A stretch of 64,000 nucleotides of DNA from assembly GCA_030847615.1 (NCBI GenBank), contig JAUMIR010000001.1:178827001-178891000 (forward strand), given 5' to 3'. The position numbers were made by a program, and so were the translations under genes. How positions within the stretch are numbered: the stretch's first letter is position 1; every line of letters starts with the position of its first letter. Positions 41,876-54,100 of the stretch are shown piece by piece. The notes under the pieces were generated by a model. That model did not search any database. It was not told where the DNA came from and was given only the letters and a program-made list of their open reading frames with translations. This DNA is from Gambelia wislizenii (Eukaryota > Chordata > Lepidosauria > Squamata > Crotaphytidae).

Positions 41876-43204
41876 CGGGCGAAGATAGCAGCCGAGAGGT
41901 CCGGGTCGAAGGAAGGGGCTGGTAGAGTTTAGGGTCCAGGGAAGGCTGGGGGGCTGACTTTCAAGGGGATATTCCTGCAGAGTGCACAGATAGAAAGAAA
42001 ATGGAGTTTCCTAACATGCACACATATGCAAGCAGGGATTGCGAGACATTGCAGTAATGCAGTACAATTTTTTAAAAAAGGGAGCATGTCCATACCAAGT
42101 ACAGGAAATGATGATCTAAAGGAAGGAGGAGGAGATCTTCATAAGGAGGTGGGGTTTTAATTCAGTATACGGTGAGCTTTTTAGCCCTTTGAATGGTTGC
42201 TGTTTGATTTTCAAAATGGAATGGAGAAAACAGTGAAGTAGGTATGGCTTGCATGGTGGGTTAGATCCGCCTCATTATGAAGCAGGACTGTCACTAGAAA
42301 ACCCCTCATGTAGTATTCCTCTTAATCTCAACACCCTTGAACCTCTAGCTTGCAGTCATTGTGAATACTTTTACCAAGCCTCGCCAATCCCAGTCCTTTG
42401 AGGTTGGAATGTTGTGGTAATATATTGGGAGACCAAGCCAACATTTAATGATTTTTGGTCGTCCCCCCCCCCCTGAAAACAGGTATGTTAAAAGTATTAT
42501 GGTTGTGGTGTGGGGTCTGGGAGAGTATAGCATTGGATTTTTTGGTTAGAAAATGCTGGATGTATTCAAAATCACTCAGTTGCGAATCTGAACTGAATCT
42601 AGTGCATGTCCCTACTAACTAGACACATATAGTTTGCAGAGATGTTTTCCTATCTTTCATCAACTAAATAATGCTATGCCTTTTAGTTCTCTTGCAAACT
42701 ACATTCAAGGAATAAATAGCATACAAGTCACAATTGGGTGATTTATATCCAATTTCATAATCCAATTCATATTTTGTTGGCAATAAATCTCTTCATAAAA
42801 CATATTTCAACCAAATGACAACACTCAATTGTCCAATGACATTTGAATATTTAGTGCAAATGGCTCTCAACCTTCTTTTTAAAATGTTGCCTATTCCATA
42901 TAGTAGATTGAAAGAAGTATGCCCATTCATGCATTATCAAGTATTAGGTCTCATATCAGGTCTTCCTGTTACTTATATCCTCCTCATTGTGTAGAGAGTT
43001 TTCACGTGAGTACCAGATATTTATTTCTGACATAAAATCTTTCTAATCTATCCTGAGCATCCAGATGGTATGTTCTACCACATCTTGTTCAGAAATGAAG
43101 GCAGTGTCCACAGTTCTTCTCTCAATTCAGTTGCCTAGACTGTTAGTCAATCAGATGTGGTGGAGGAGGGGGGGTGAATTTCATCCCTGTCATGCACCAC
43201 CCTT
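41876..43204. other. No recognisable feature
   Basis: Unique-looking sequence, AT-rich from 42,600 on; nothing nameable. Confidence 0.5.
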
Positions 43205-43434
43205 CTTGTTGTTGTTACATGTCTTCAAGTAATTTCCTACTTATGGCAACCCTAAGGCAAACCTATTACTGGGTTTTCTTGAAAAGATTTCTTCAGAGGA
43301 AGTTTGCCATTGCCTCCCTCTGCGGCTGTGAGTGTGTCACTTGCCCAAGGTCATGCAGTGGGTTTCTATGGCTAAGTGGGTGATTCGAACCCTGGTTTCC
43401 AGAGTTGTAGTCCAAAGCTCAAACCACTTCATCA
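43205..43434 (-). mobile_element. tRNA-derived SINE (MIR-like core)
   Basis: Read on the minus strand, AAGTGGTTTGAGCTTTGG supplies an A box and GGGTTCGAATCACC a B box about 35 bases later. Then follow GACCTTGGGCAAGTGACACAC, GGCAATGGCAAACTTCC, GAAAACCCAGTAATAGG and the tail CCATAAGTAGGAAATTACTTGAAGACATG. It is the same family as the copy at 17.44 kb, with better preserved Pol III boxes. Confidence 0.8.
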
Positions 43435-44829
43435 TGTACTATACTCTGATTGTTGGAATCACATATTTGTTGACAGGGCGAAGAGTTGTAAGTTCTCCCT
43501 CTTGTGAAAGCATACATACTCTCTTCAGTTGGTGGAACAAGATGGAAGCTTCCAGCTACATGAGTAGGATCAAATGTAGATTGGACTGTGTGACAGTTTC
43601 CAGACAATTTTAAATATACCCATCTGATCTTGGGCCAACTTTTAATTTTTGTATACAAGCCACAAGAGGTTAACAGCCAAATTCCATCCCCACAGCCATA
43701 GTGTGTGTGCTTGGCAGCAGAATAAAAGGAGGATTATGTACAGTCTCCATATTAATGCTGAAATAGGTACTGAACAGCATCCCCTTTCCATCCCCCACCC
43801 CAAATCCCTCTGAAAATTAGAGTTGATCTGTCATTAGGTGGTACAGATTTATGATTCAAGGCATTTTTGTCAGTTTTGCTCACAAAAGCCTTGTCTTGTT
43901 ATGTAGCTCCTGATCTGCTACAGTGGCTTTCAGTCAAATCTCATTATTCTCAAAAGGGTATTCATTTATTTTGCACATATTGCTTCTCATTCATCTGTTT
44001 GGGGGTGGGGGGAATGGCAATCCTAAAAAAAAAAAAGGGAAAAAAAAGGAAAGAACTTTTTTATTATTCAACATGTTTAAGAAGGGGCAATTCCCTCTGG
44101 TACCTGCTGTATTTGTTTTACTTTTATACGATGTGCATCATGGCAGTTCTCAAAATCTCCTTCAGTCAGGTCTCATCAATGTAGTTGGGTTTATTCAGCT
44201 GGATCTGTTGTATGAGCCACTCGATTCACAAAGAAACATAGTATTTTATTAATTACCAACCCAGAGCCTTTTCGGCCGATGAGCAAGACAAAAGTGCTAT
44301 GAACAAACAAAGAAAAACAATGGTAGCATGGAAGTTTTGTACAGATATTTGAAGAGGCAATGACTTTCAGAGGAGCAACATTGGTGGTAGACGGAAGAAT
44401 ATGGAGACCAGACACAAATAAAAAATAACACACATATAGCTGGGATATAAAGGGCCTCTTTTATGTGGCTACAACCTATTTAACCCCTTTCTGAGAGCAC
44501 TCTGCAATTGGGAAGCAACCTAGTGTGGGAATAGTTGGGGCAGGAGGTCAACTCCAAAACCCCCTCCCCAGCTTCCCTTGGGCAAAACACCTGAACCCCA
44601 GGGAGAACCCACAAGTTGAGTTGCTTCCCAGTCAGTCTGCATCTGGAAGGCCAACCAAAAAGTCAGTCCCACAACTCACAGGACTTAAAGAGAGGGTTTA
44701 TCACTCAGACCACCCCAAAGGAGGTCAGTTTCCCCACCCCTCAGTTCTCAGGAACTAAAGGGGAAGTTCCAGCTCCCCCTTCACCTCCAAAAGGGGAAGG
44801 TGCCAAAGGTGCTCATCAAACTACAAAAT
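43435..44829. other. No firm feature
   Basis: Mostly unique-looking. AGGCAATGACTTTCAGAGGAG at about 44,358 recurs at about 46,299, so 44.2-44.45 and 45.9-46.32 kb may belong to one interspersed repeat I cannot name. Poly-A/G runs at 44,023-44,060. Confidence 0.4.
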
Positions 44830-45055
44830 CTCCCCCTCTCTCTGGCTTTTCTTCACAAATGAAGATTCAGAAAGGACTCATCCCATGCTTTCTGCACGTG
44901 GCTGAAGAAAACGGAAGTTCTTTACCAGCCTGCACCACAGGACGAACACCATCATCCCCAAATTGTCATTGGTAAATCTGTGCTTAAGTCCGTTCAGCAG
45001 TTCACCTATCTGGGAAGCATAATCTCCTCATACACCAAGATTGACAAAGAGATCC
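44830..45055 (-). pseudogene. Short LINE-A copy with 5' inversion
   Basis: 44,832-44,902 is the reverse complement of the LINE-A 3' end (GA tail, terminal hairpin, ACTCATCCCATGCTTTCTGC). It joins directly to 44,903-45,052 in plus orientation, encoding KKTEVLYQPAPQDEHHHP and FTYLGSIISS from about 0.8 kb further upstream in the element. So the 5' part is inverted and the sequence between is lost. ATCTCCCCCTCT on the left and ATCCCCCTCT on the right could be the target duplication. Confidence 0.8.
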
Positions 45056-45324
45056 CCCTCTACCTGCCATAGAAAAGGAGCAAGCATCTGCTTATCCCCT
45101 TTCCCCCACCAATCATCTAATAGGGACCTCAAAGTCCTGTTGCAGATCTCCCAGAATATTAGATGCCCTACATTGAACAGAAAAAACCCATCAGTCCTTG
45201 AAGAGCAGGCTTCTTAAATAATTATTTGAGAGAGGGATAGATAATGCCCCAAACACTTCTCTATTGCCTTGCAGAGAGCATAATTAACCCAATGCCAGGA
45301 TAGGAAGAGGAGGCACACTGATGA

Positions 45325-45525
45325 TCTTGCCCCAGGAGGCTGATGAGCACTCCTGCCCCCAGGGAGACCCATTAGTAGTCCTGCCCCGGGTGTAAACCAG
45401 CACTACCACCCCCAGAAGGCACACCAGTGCTTCCTCTCCCAGAGGCATACAGGTGCTCCTGCCCCCAGGAGGCACACCAGCACTACCACACCAAGGAGGC
45501 ACACAGGTGCTCCTAGAACAGAGGT
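45325..45525. repeat. Minisatellite, about 27-30 bp unit
   Basis: About seven imperfect units of the form CCCCAGGAGGCACACCAGCACTACCA and variants (GGTGCTCCTGCC alternates with CAGCACTACCAC). On the minus strand it produces a repetitive 119-residue frame (45,284-45,643) that is an artefact. Confidence 0.8.
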
Positions 45526-46351
45526 GGAGGCCCATGGCAAACCTGAAACAAGAACAGAGTATCAGGTAGAAGCCCAAGGTTCTCCAGGAACGGAAGGGGT
45601 ATGACAGCACAGGCCTCTCCTCCCATCCATTCAACAAGGGCAACTAGCTCAAATGGGCTTGTTGCACTGCCCTGTAAGACAAAATGTATAGGTTAAAAAT
45701 GAATTGGGTAACAGTCTCCCATCTGAGAACAATCCCTGCTTAGCACCAAAGATCAGCCAGTATATGGTGTCCTCAAAAATCTGGTATCTGTGAGGTATTT
45801 AAAACAAATGACCTAGAATAAAAGACAGCAATGTATTTTTATCAATTAAATAATATGTAAAAGTATTATACCAGTAAGTGTAGAAATCTATTAATCAATT
45901 AAGTAATTAATTAAAGCAAATAGCACTCAGCAATAGCACTTATATTGTTATACCGCTCCACAGTGCCAAGCCCTCTGCAAGCAACCCACAATGTGCCAGC
46001 CGATTGTCCCCCCAATAAGCTGAGCACGGGGGTTTTCCGTTAATAAAAGTGGTGCGTTTCTCACGCCTGCAGCATGGAGGAAGCACGGGGGAAGGTCGGG
46101 AGGAGGAAAGCATCATCCGAAACGGAGTGCTGTAAGCGGGACAGCACCATCCTTCTCCCAACCTCCGTGGCATCCCCCCCCCATTTGAAAAAGTCCTGAA
46201 GGACTGGCTGAAACAAACCATGATGTCAGCAATAAAATAAAGCAGTCTGTATGTGAGGTTTCCCATCCAAGCACAAATCAGGACACACATTTGAAAAGGC
46301 AATGAACTTTCAGAGGAGCAACGTAATTGAAGCTTTTCTTTAAAAAAAGAA
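45526..46351. other. No firm feature
   Basis: 45,940-46,200 has CpG-containing sequence with ACGGGGGTTTTCCG and TTCTCCCAACCTCCGTGG, like a worn DNA transposon, but I cannot define ends. 46,299-46,322 matches 44,358-44,381. Confidence 0.35.
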
Positions 46352-46440
46352 GAAGGGTAGCAATGTTAGTCTGTCGGAGCAAAAACAACAGTCTTGTGGC
46401 ATGTTAAAGAATAAACGCTATCCTCTAGTTACATAGAAAT
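46352..46440 (-). mobile_element. Penelope-like 3' tail
   Basis: GGTAGCAATGTTAGTCTGTCGG, AACAGTCTTGTGGCATGTTAAAG and AATAAACGC match, in reverse, the tail (TCTAAAGGTGCCACAAG...GACTAACATGGCTA type) that follows Penelope-like coding sequence at 35.3 kb. Confidence 0.6.
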
Positions 46441-47270
46441 CTAGTGAATGCCACCTTGACCCCCCCCCGCCAAATCCTCACTTACCAGTCAGTATCCACT
46501 GTGATCAACATGGGTCTGTTCCTCTGTCACTCAGGAAGCAGCTAATGTCCCCAGTACCTCCCGTGAACAATCTCTGTTGCGACAGGCAGAAACAGGGGGC
46601 TCACGAGACAGGAGAATAAATTGAACTTCACATGGAGCATGCCCATGAGTAAAGATGGTGGCCGTGAGTGAATTACCTGCATTATTATTTTCCCCAAAGC
46701 TCCCTTCATTTCCCTTTCCCCCACCCTTGTTAAATCAGATATGCGGAAGAGCGATATTCTGCTTAAAAAATATTTTTATTGCTCTGCTGTTCAAAAATAT
46801 TGCACAATCACTCCAGTGAAAATTAACAATGGTGGCTCTGGCCACGTTGTCGCGAGCAAGCCCACCCCTGCACACATATGACCAATCACATTTTGACTTC
46901 TGGGATTTGCCCCAAATTCGAATTGGTTGTTCAAATGGGCTGAAATGCGCATTTCCATGTATTTTTTAAAAAAACTTCATGATAAACAGTGAAGGCTGTT
47001 ATCAAAAATTACTTGGAGTTTTTGCCCCCCCCCTCCTTTGAATATGGTAAATTGTTGCAGGAGCTCATCTGGACAAAAGATATTCCCCTCACACTCCAGA
47101 TTGTTTTGACTATACCATGAGGAAGTTACCTTAAAAATGCTGACTAGAAGAATGGGAAAGAGACTGTGGAAATCACAATGCCTGTGCCTCGTGTCCTTTC
47201 ATAGCTTACAGCTCACTCAACTAGATAATATAATTTGTGACATTAAGTTTGCAACATAAAATTATCATTT
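46441..47270. other. No recognisable feature
   Basis: Nothing nameable; a few CpG-containing spots around 46,840 and a (TAC)n run at 47,271-47,287 at the edge of the L1. Confidence 0.5.
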
Positions 47271-47829
47271 TACTACTACTACTACTAATAATAATTACTA
47301 TATAAAAAAGAATTCTCCCCCTTACTTCCTCTCTTTCCTTCTCCTGAGGGAGATTAATTTTTTTCTTTTTTCTAAAGATATTTTTTGGAGATTTTTGAGA
47401 CTTTGTGAGTTTTGATTTTTGTTGTTGTTGAGATCTTTAATCCCCCTCTTTTTCGGGGGGGGGTTGTGATTTTTAATTTTTGCTTTTGTTTTTGTTTTGT
47501 TTTTGATTTTTGATTCCTCATTTTCAGAAAATTCATGGAAGAAGAGAAGAGAAAGAGAGAGAAGAAGATATTGAGATATTGGAAGAAAGCTGGTGAAGGA
47601 GAAAGGGTTAGAAGATTAGAAGTAGACAAAGGGAAGAGGGAAGAAAGAAGGAAAAGGAAAAGGAGAAATTGAGAAGGAGAAGAAATTGAGAAATTCTAAC
47701 TGTGAATTGGAAGAGGAAAAAAAGGAGGGAAAAAGAATAAAAGATGGCTTCAGGATTGAGAAACAGGAATAAAGGACAAGAATACTAAATTCCTCAAAAC
47801 AGAAGAGTCTTGATGGAAGACATGCCCCA

Positions 47830-48470
47830 CAACATATGGCAAAATTTATGGAGGAGATCCAGCAATTTAGAAAAGAAACTGGTGTAGACTTGGATGTTAT
47901 AAATACAAAATTCAATGTGATGCACAATTTGTTATCTCAAATTAAAAATGAAGTGAAAGAACAAAAAGAGGACATTCAATTATTGAAAAAATAAAATGAA
48001 GAATTAAATTCGGAATTGGAAAAGCAAAGTGACCAATTAGCGTTAAATGAAGTAAGAGAAAAGGAATCATGGATCTGGCTACAAGGACTTAAAGAACAAA
48101 CAAATGAAAACACAAGCGCTAAAGTAATAGATTTATTAGAATTTGGATTGGTCAGAGGCTCAATTGGCTTGGGAATTGAACCACGTGTATAAACTGAACT
48201 TGTTCTATGAAAAAAAATCTTCCCAGAGATACAATCATCCAGTGCACTAAGAAAATCACTAGAGATTATATTTTAGAAATACACTACAAGAAAGTGATAG
48301 CATATGATGGAAAACCTCTGATACTTATGAAGGAGATTCCAACAAGAATTTTACAGAAAAGAAAAGATTACAGTTTTCTTGTTGAAGGCTTGAAAAGAGA
48401 GAAAATTGTATGTAGTTGGGACAAACTAAAAGTTATTAACTTCACATATTAAAAAGAGAGATACAACATC
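47830..48470 (+). pseudogene. L1 ORF1 protein relic
   Basis: The frame MEEIQQFRKETGVDLDVINTKF...LLSQIKNEVKEQKEDIQLLKK is the coiled coil of L1 ORF1p, the trimerising RNA-binding chaperone. After stops and frame changes, RDTIIQCTKKITRDYILEIH...YDGKPLILMKEIPTRILQKRKDYSFLVEGLKREKIVCSWDKLKVI (48,207-48,452) gives the end of the RRM and the C-terminal domain. At least three in-frame stops or shifts are present, so no full protein can be made. Confidence 0.8.
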
Positions 48471-48820
48471 GACTCTATAGAGAAAGCCAAGGATTTTATT
48501 AAACACACACACACACACAAAAGAGCCTTTGGAATGACAAGGGAAAAGGAAAACAATGAAAAAGACTGCAATGAAGAACTTCGGTGAGACACAAATGAGA
48601 ATGAAGAAGAAGAACTGGACAAAGAAAAAGCCAACAAATGATAAAGTGAAAAACAAGAGTAAAGGAGAACAAAGCTTTCTGGACTTGAGCATTTCAGACT
48701 AAAAGAAAGAAAAAAGAAGAAAGACCCAAAAAGAAGGGGGGAGGGGGGAGAAGAGGGGGAAGGGGGGAAAGGGAAGGAGAAGAGAAAGAAATCTGTGAAC
48801 TTGGAAGAGTGTGAAAATTA

Positions 48821-49580
48821 ATGTCTGGGAAAAGAGTTCTTACATGGAATGTAAAAGGTTTAAATGCTGAGAGAAAAAGAAAATTGATTTTCCACTTCCT
48901 TAAAAAGAACAACCTAGATGTGATATGTCTTCAGAAAACTCGAGTAAAGAAAAGTCAAATACATTTGATAAAATAAAAGAAATTAGGAAAAGAATGTTCA
49001 GCATCAGGCAAGCGGAAAAAGAATGGGGTGGTATTATATATTAAAGAAGAGCTGAAACCAAATTTAATTCAAGCTGACAAAAAAGGAAAATTTGTAATAG
49101 TGGAAACTGAGTTAAATAGGAAAAAATGCTACTAATAGGTATCTATGCACCAGTCAATGAAAAGTATACATTTATATAAAAAAATAAGGGATACTATAAT
49201 TCACTTGAACTATGACTACTTGTGTATACTGAGAGACTTTAATGGGGTTGTTGAGCCGGGCTTAGATAGATCCTCAAGGACAAAAAAAAAAAAAATCAAG
49301 AAAAATCAGGGTAAATTAGCTAAGGAATTTTTCAAAATTACAGAAGAGTTACAATTAATGGATGTATGGCGATATAAAGAAGGAAAGAAGAGAGAATATA
49401 TTTTTTTCTCGATAGACATAATTCAATGTTTCGATTTCAAACAATATGATAAAATTTGTAAGAAAAGTAGAAATTTTACCAAAACCTATTTTAGATCATA
49501 ATCCGGTCCTATTAACAATGGATAATACGCTTTATGAACGAACATAGAGATTAAATGAATTTTTATTAGAGAGGGAAGAT
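48821..49580 (+). pseudogene. L1 ORF2 endonuclease relic
   Basis: It starts MSGKRVLTWNVKGLNAERKRK, with TWNVxGL at the usual APE endonuclease N-terminus, then DVICLQKTRV (Gln-Lys replaces the expected Gln-Glu, losing the catalytic Glu), GVVLYIKEEL, GIYAP and, after a stop, LRDFNGVVEP where GDFN would be expected. LQLMDVWR and a decayed SDH region follow. These changes and the stops at 48.97 and 49.13 kb make it inactive. Confidence 0.8.
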
Positions 49581-49858
49581 GTAAACTGAACTTATTAATG
49601 GATATAAGATCAAGAAGGGGTCTAGGATTACCTGATTTAAAATTATATTATGAAGAGCATGCCTAACATGGTTAAAACAATGGATAGAATTAGAGGATAG
49701 GAGAAATTTGGATTTGGAAGGCCACGAACTAAGGATGGGTTGGCACGGGTTTCTCTGGTATGGGAAAATCATAGAATCATAGAATCATAGAATTGCAGAG
49801 TTGGAAGAGACCACGAGGGCCATCCAGTCCAACCCCCCTGCCACACAGGAAATCTTGA

Positions 49859-50350
49859 TCAAAGCATCCCCGACAGATGGCAATCCAGCCCCTGTTTAAG
49901 GACCTCCAAGGAAGGAGACCCCACCATGCTCCGAGGGAGTGTGTTCCACTGCCGAACAGCTCTTACTGTCAAAAAGTTCCTCCTCATGTTGAGGTGGAAT
50001 CTCTGTTCCTGGAGCTTGCATCCATTGCTCCGTGTTCCAGTCTCTGGAGCAGCAGAAAACAAGCCTGCTCCATCCTCAGCGTGACACCCCTTCAAATACT
50101 TAAACAGGGCTATCATATCGCCTCTTAACCGTCTTTTTTCCAGGCTAAACATACCCAGCTCCCTAAGTCTCTCCTCATAAGGCATGGTTTCCAGACCTTT
50201 CACCATTTTAGTTGCCCTTCTCTGGACATGCTCCAATTTGTCAATATCCTTTTTTAATTGTGGTGCCCAGAACTGGACACAGTATTCTAAGTGAGGTCTG
50301 ACCACGGCAGAATAGAGTGGCACTATTACTTCCCTTGATCTAGACACTAT
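49859..50350 (-). pseudogene. CR1 ORF2, C-terminal part (below the LINE-A insert)
   Basis: A 162-residue frame: [117 protein letters not shown] and the terminal [17 protein letters not shown]. It is uninterrupted by stops and continues the frame broken at 54,387 (ILGCINRS), with the LINE-A between. It ends about 90 bases before the element's 3' end. Confidence 0.9.
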
Positions 50351-50380
50351 ACTTCTATTGGAGTATATTTCTATTGGAGT

Positions 50381-51180
50381 AACCTCTCCATTGACACCCC
50401 CTTGTCGTGGGAGAGAGGCTTGCGTACCCTAATGATGTTTTGAGCTATGCTGGCGGTGGCATAATAGCCACTGGTAGGGTCTCCCATGCCAGACAGGTCA
50501 AAACCGAAGGGTCTGACAAAGAGCGTCAAAGGGCAGGATGGGCTCTCTAGCCTTGTGGCAACCGTCCTAGGAGAAGGAAAACTCTAATCCCAAACCCGGG
50601 CAGATGGTGCTCGTCCAACCCTGTAAGGTTAACCATCTAAGAGAAGGAAACTCTAATCAAACCTACGGCCCGAGGACCTCGCTGCCACGTCCATGCTTGC
50701 AAGGCCACGGCAGATGAATCTCTGGTTTAAAGGGTGAGGCCAGTTCTGTGCACGCTGCGCTCCACCAGAAAAATCCATTGCACGGGCTCAAAGGACAAAT
50801 CCATTTCCAAAAAAGCCCTGTAGCGACTGGTGAGGGACGAAACCGGCAGGTGTAAAGATGCACTGGAAGCCGCAGCCCCAACCCTGCATGCAGGCGGTTC
50901 AGGACATTGGTCGCTCAAGGCTGACCCGGGAGATAACAGTTTTGTTCGGCAGCAACCTGAATGACCAAGCAGCCTTTTTTAAGGAGAGCACTGCTTGCTC
51001 CATATGGAGAGGGGCCTAGAAAAGGTGGCCTAACGAAAGCTCATCCCCAACTACCTGGTTGGCTAGCCGCGGCCAACGGGAATCTTCTGATGCGGTCAAA
51101 CCAAGGCAAAGAAACAAAGGCACACACCGGCCTCCAAAGGTGTAAATAAACTGACGCTTGCATGCTGGAACATCAGAACC
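50381..51180 (+). promoter_or_regulatory. LINE-A 5' UTR
   Basis: About 800 bases upstream of the ORF without conserved coding signal. The first 400 bases are repeated at 1.9-2.33 kb with several identical 15-20 base blocks. A sense promoter here is an inference from its place at the 5' end of a full-length LINE. No TATA box is evident. The segment AACCCTGTAAGGTTAACCATC contains a small GGTTAACC palindrome. The reading frame of the ORF is open for a short way upstream of the ATG (LACWNIRTM), typical of an endonuclease start, so the true start could be upstream or non-AUG. Confidence 0.5.
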
Positions 51181-54100
51181 ATGCAAGACTCTGAAGATAG
51201 TGGACGGCCTGAGCGTCGTTCTGCCCTAATAGCCCTTGAACTATCACGGCTTAATATTGACATCTCTGCTCTTAGTGAAGTTCGCTTCCATGAGGAAGGC
51301 AGCCTTAAAGAACATGGCGCCGGCTACACACTTTACTGGTCTGGCAAACCCAAAACCAAAAAACATCTTTCAGGAGTAGGCTTTATGATTAAAAACTCCA
51401 TTGCCTCCAAACTCGAAACCTTGCCAACAGGACACTCTGATCGCATTATTTCCTTACGCCTCCCACACGTTGTTCTCTTTAGTATATATGCCCCAACTAT
51501 GCAAGCCGACCCTGTAGAGAAAGACAAATTCTACACAGACCTACGCCAACTCATACAAAAAGTCCCTGTAGAAGATAAAATTATTATACTTGGTGACTTC
51601 AATGCCAGAGTTGGAAAGAACTCCGAAGCCTGGAAAGGTGTCTTAGGCAAGCATGGTGTTGGAAATTGCAATGATAACGGAAGCCTCCTGCTAGAGTTCT
51701 GTGCAGAACAACAGCTGACTATTACAAACACAATCTTTCAGCAGAAAGATAGCTTGAAGACAACCTGGATGCATCCCCAATCCAAACATTGGCACCTCAT
51801 TGACTACGTTCTAGTCCGTCAGAGAGACATTCGTGATGTCCGTCATACCCGAGTGATGCCCAGTGCAGAATGCCAAACAGATCATCGACTCGTCAGATGT
51901 AAACTAAATCTTCATCTTAAGTTCAAACCTAAGAGGGGTGGCATCTTAAAGAAGAGACTCCAAGTCAACAATCTTCAACAAGCTACCATGAGAGACAACT
52001 TCCAGGCAAATCTACAAACGAAACTTAAAGACCATCCTACAGATCCTTCTCCTACAGTGCTTTGGCAACATATCAAAAACAGTATCCTCCAGTCTGCAGA
52101 AGAATCCCTCGGGTTCTCCCACAAGAAAAATCAAGACTGGTTTGATGAAAACAACCAAGAGATCCAGGAGCTGTTGGCAAGGAAGAGAGCTGCTCACCAG
52201 GCATACCTCGCCCAGCCAACCTGTCATGTAAGAAAAGCAGCTTTCCGCCTCACATGTAGCAAACTACAACAAAAACTCCGAGACATGCAGAACAAGTGGT
52301 GGATCAATATAGCAGAAAAGACACAACGCTGTGCAGATCTGGGTGATCATAGAGGATTTTATGAAGCTCTTAAAGCAGTGTTTGGACCTACTTATCAGGT
52401 CCAAAGCTCCTTATACAGTACAGATGGTCAAACATTAATTACTGATAAAGCCTCCATCCTAAATCGTTGGGCTGAACATTTTCAAAGTCTCTTTAGCGCC
52501 AACCGAGTAGTCCAAGCCTCAGCTATCCAACATATGATACAAAAACCAATAAAAAATGAATTGGACATAGCTCCCACTTTGGAAGAGACCCTTAAGGCCA
52601 TACAGCAGATGAAAAATGGCAAGGCAGCTGGGATTGATGGAATCCCACCTGAAGTTTGGAAACACGGAGGTCATGCACTCTCCACGAAAAATTCCACGAA
52701 TTCCTTGTGAATTGCTGGGAAAAAGGGGAACTGCCATCAGACCTCCGAGATGCAGTCATCATCACCCTGTACAAGAAAAAAGGAGCAAAATCCGATTGCT
52801 CAAACTATCAAGGCATAACACTGCTCTCTATTGCTGGAAAAATCCTTGGAAGGATACTCCTGAACGGATTAGTTCCTGCTATTGCAGAAGAACTTCTCCC
52901 TGAAAGCCAATGTGGCTTCAGAGCCAATAGGAGTACTACAGACATGGTATTTGCCCTTAGGCAACTGCAAGAAAAATGTAGGGAGCAGAACAAGGGTCTC
53001 TATGTAACATTTGTCGACCTCACCAAAGCCTTTGACACTGTAAGTAGAAAAGGTCTGTGGCAGATCCTGGAAAGACTAGGATGTCCCCCCAAATTCCTTA
53101 AAATGATTATCTTGCTACACGAGGGCCAGAGTGGTCAAGTCAGATATGGCGATGGTCTTTCAGAGCCCTTTCTAATAACTAATGGAGTGAAGCAAGGTTG
53201 TGTTCTTGCACCAACTTTATTTACAATCTTCTTTAGCACGATGCTCCAAAGGGCTATGGCAGAGCTTGAAGAAGACGACGGCATCTATATACGTTACCGT
53301 ACTGATGGTAGCTTGTTTAACTTAAGCCGTCTGAGGGCTCACACTAAGACTCTAAACTATCTAATCCGTGAGCTGCTCTTCGCTGATGCTGCTGCCCTTG
53401 TTGCCCACACAGAAGCAGCTCTGCAGCACCTAACATCCTGCTTTGCAACAGCTGCAGAGCTGTTTGGGCTAGAAGTCAACCTGAAGAAAACAGAAGTTCT
53501 TTACCAGCCTGCACCACAGGACAAACACCACCATCCCCACATTGCCGTCGGCAAATCTGTGCTCAAGCCCATTCAGCAGTTCACCTACCTGGGAAGCACC
53601 ATCTCCTCAGATGCCAAGATTGACAAAGAGATCGATCACAGATTAGCAAAGGCATATAGTGCATTTGGAAGACTTCACAAAAGAGTCTGGAACAATAAAC
53701 ACCTGAGGCAAAGCACAAAAATCAGTGTGTATAGAGCTATCGTACTGTCTATCCTCCTTTATGGATCTGAAACATGGGTCACCTATCGCCACCACCTACG
53801 ACTCCTCGAGCGCTTTCATCAGCGCTGTCTACGCACAATCCTAAATATACACTGGACTGACTATGTGACGAATGTTGCTGTCCTTGAGCAAGCAGGGAAC
53901 ACCAGCATTGAGGCCATGATATTGAGAACACAGCTGCGCTGGGCAGGGCACGTTTCTAGGATGGAGGACCATCGCCTCTCAAAAATACTACTCTACGGTG
54001 AACTCGCCACGGGTTAGCGTAAGAGGGGCGCTCCAAAAAAGCGATACAAGGACTCCCTGAAACAACATCTCAGGCTTGGCCAAATTGATCACCAAGAGTG

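Larger units (their letters stand above)
47290..49768 (+). mobile_element. L1 LINE, 5' UTR to ORF2 (left part of split, internally deleted copy)
   Basis: A pyrimidine-then-purine-rich 5' region leads to ORF1 (about 47.75-48.47 kb), ORF2 endonuclease (48,821 to about 49.57 kb), then abruptly the ORF2 C-terminal region (GLGLPDLKLYYEEHA, RRNLDLEGHEL, WHGFLWYGK). The whole reverse transcriptase domain is missing between about 49,580 and 49,600, an internal deletion of probably about 2 kb. At 49,768 the reading GFLWYGK is cut by the CR1 and resumes as INAEFKNHIFRKSL at 57,581, so this L1 is older than the CR1. Confidence 0.9.

Noticed and set aside
41219..41925. Long frames of 130-168 residues on both strands
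   Set aside because: They come from the purine-rich minisatellite; repetitive content and both-strand openness argue against coding.
45284..45643. 119-residue minus-strand frame rich in VPPxG and CMP repeats
   Set aside because: Product of the 27-30 bp minisatellite.
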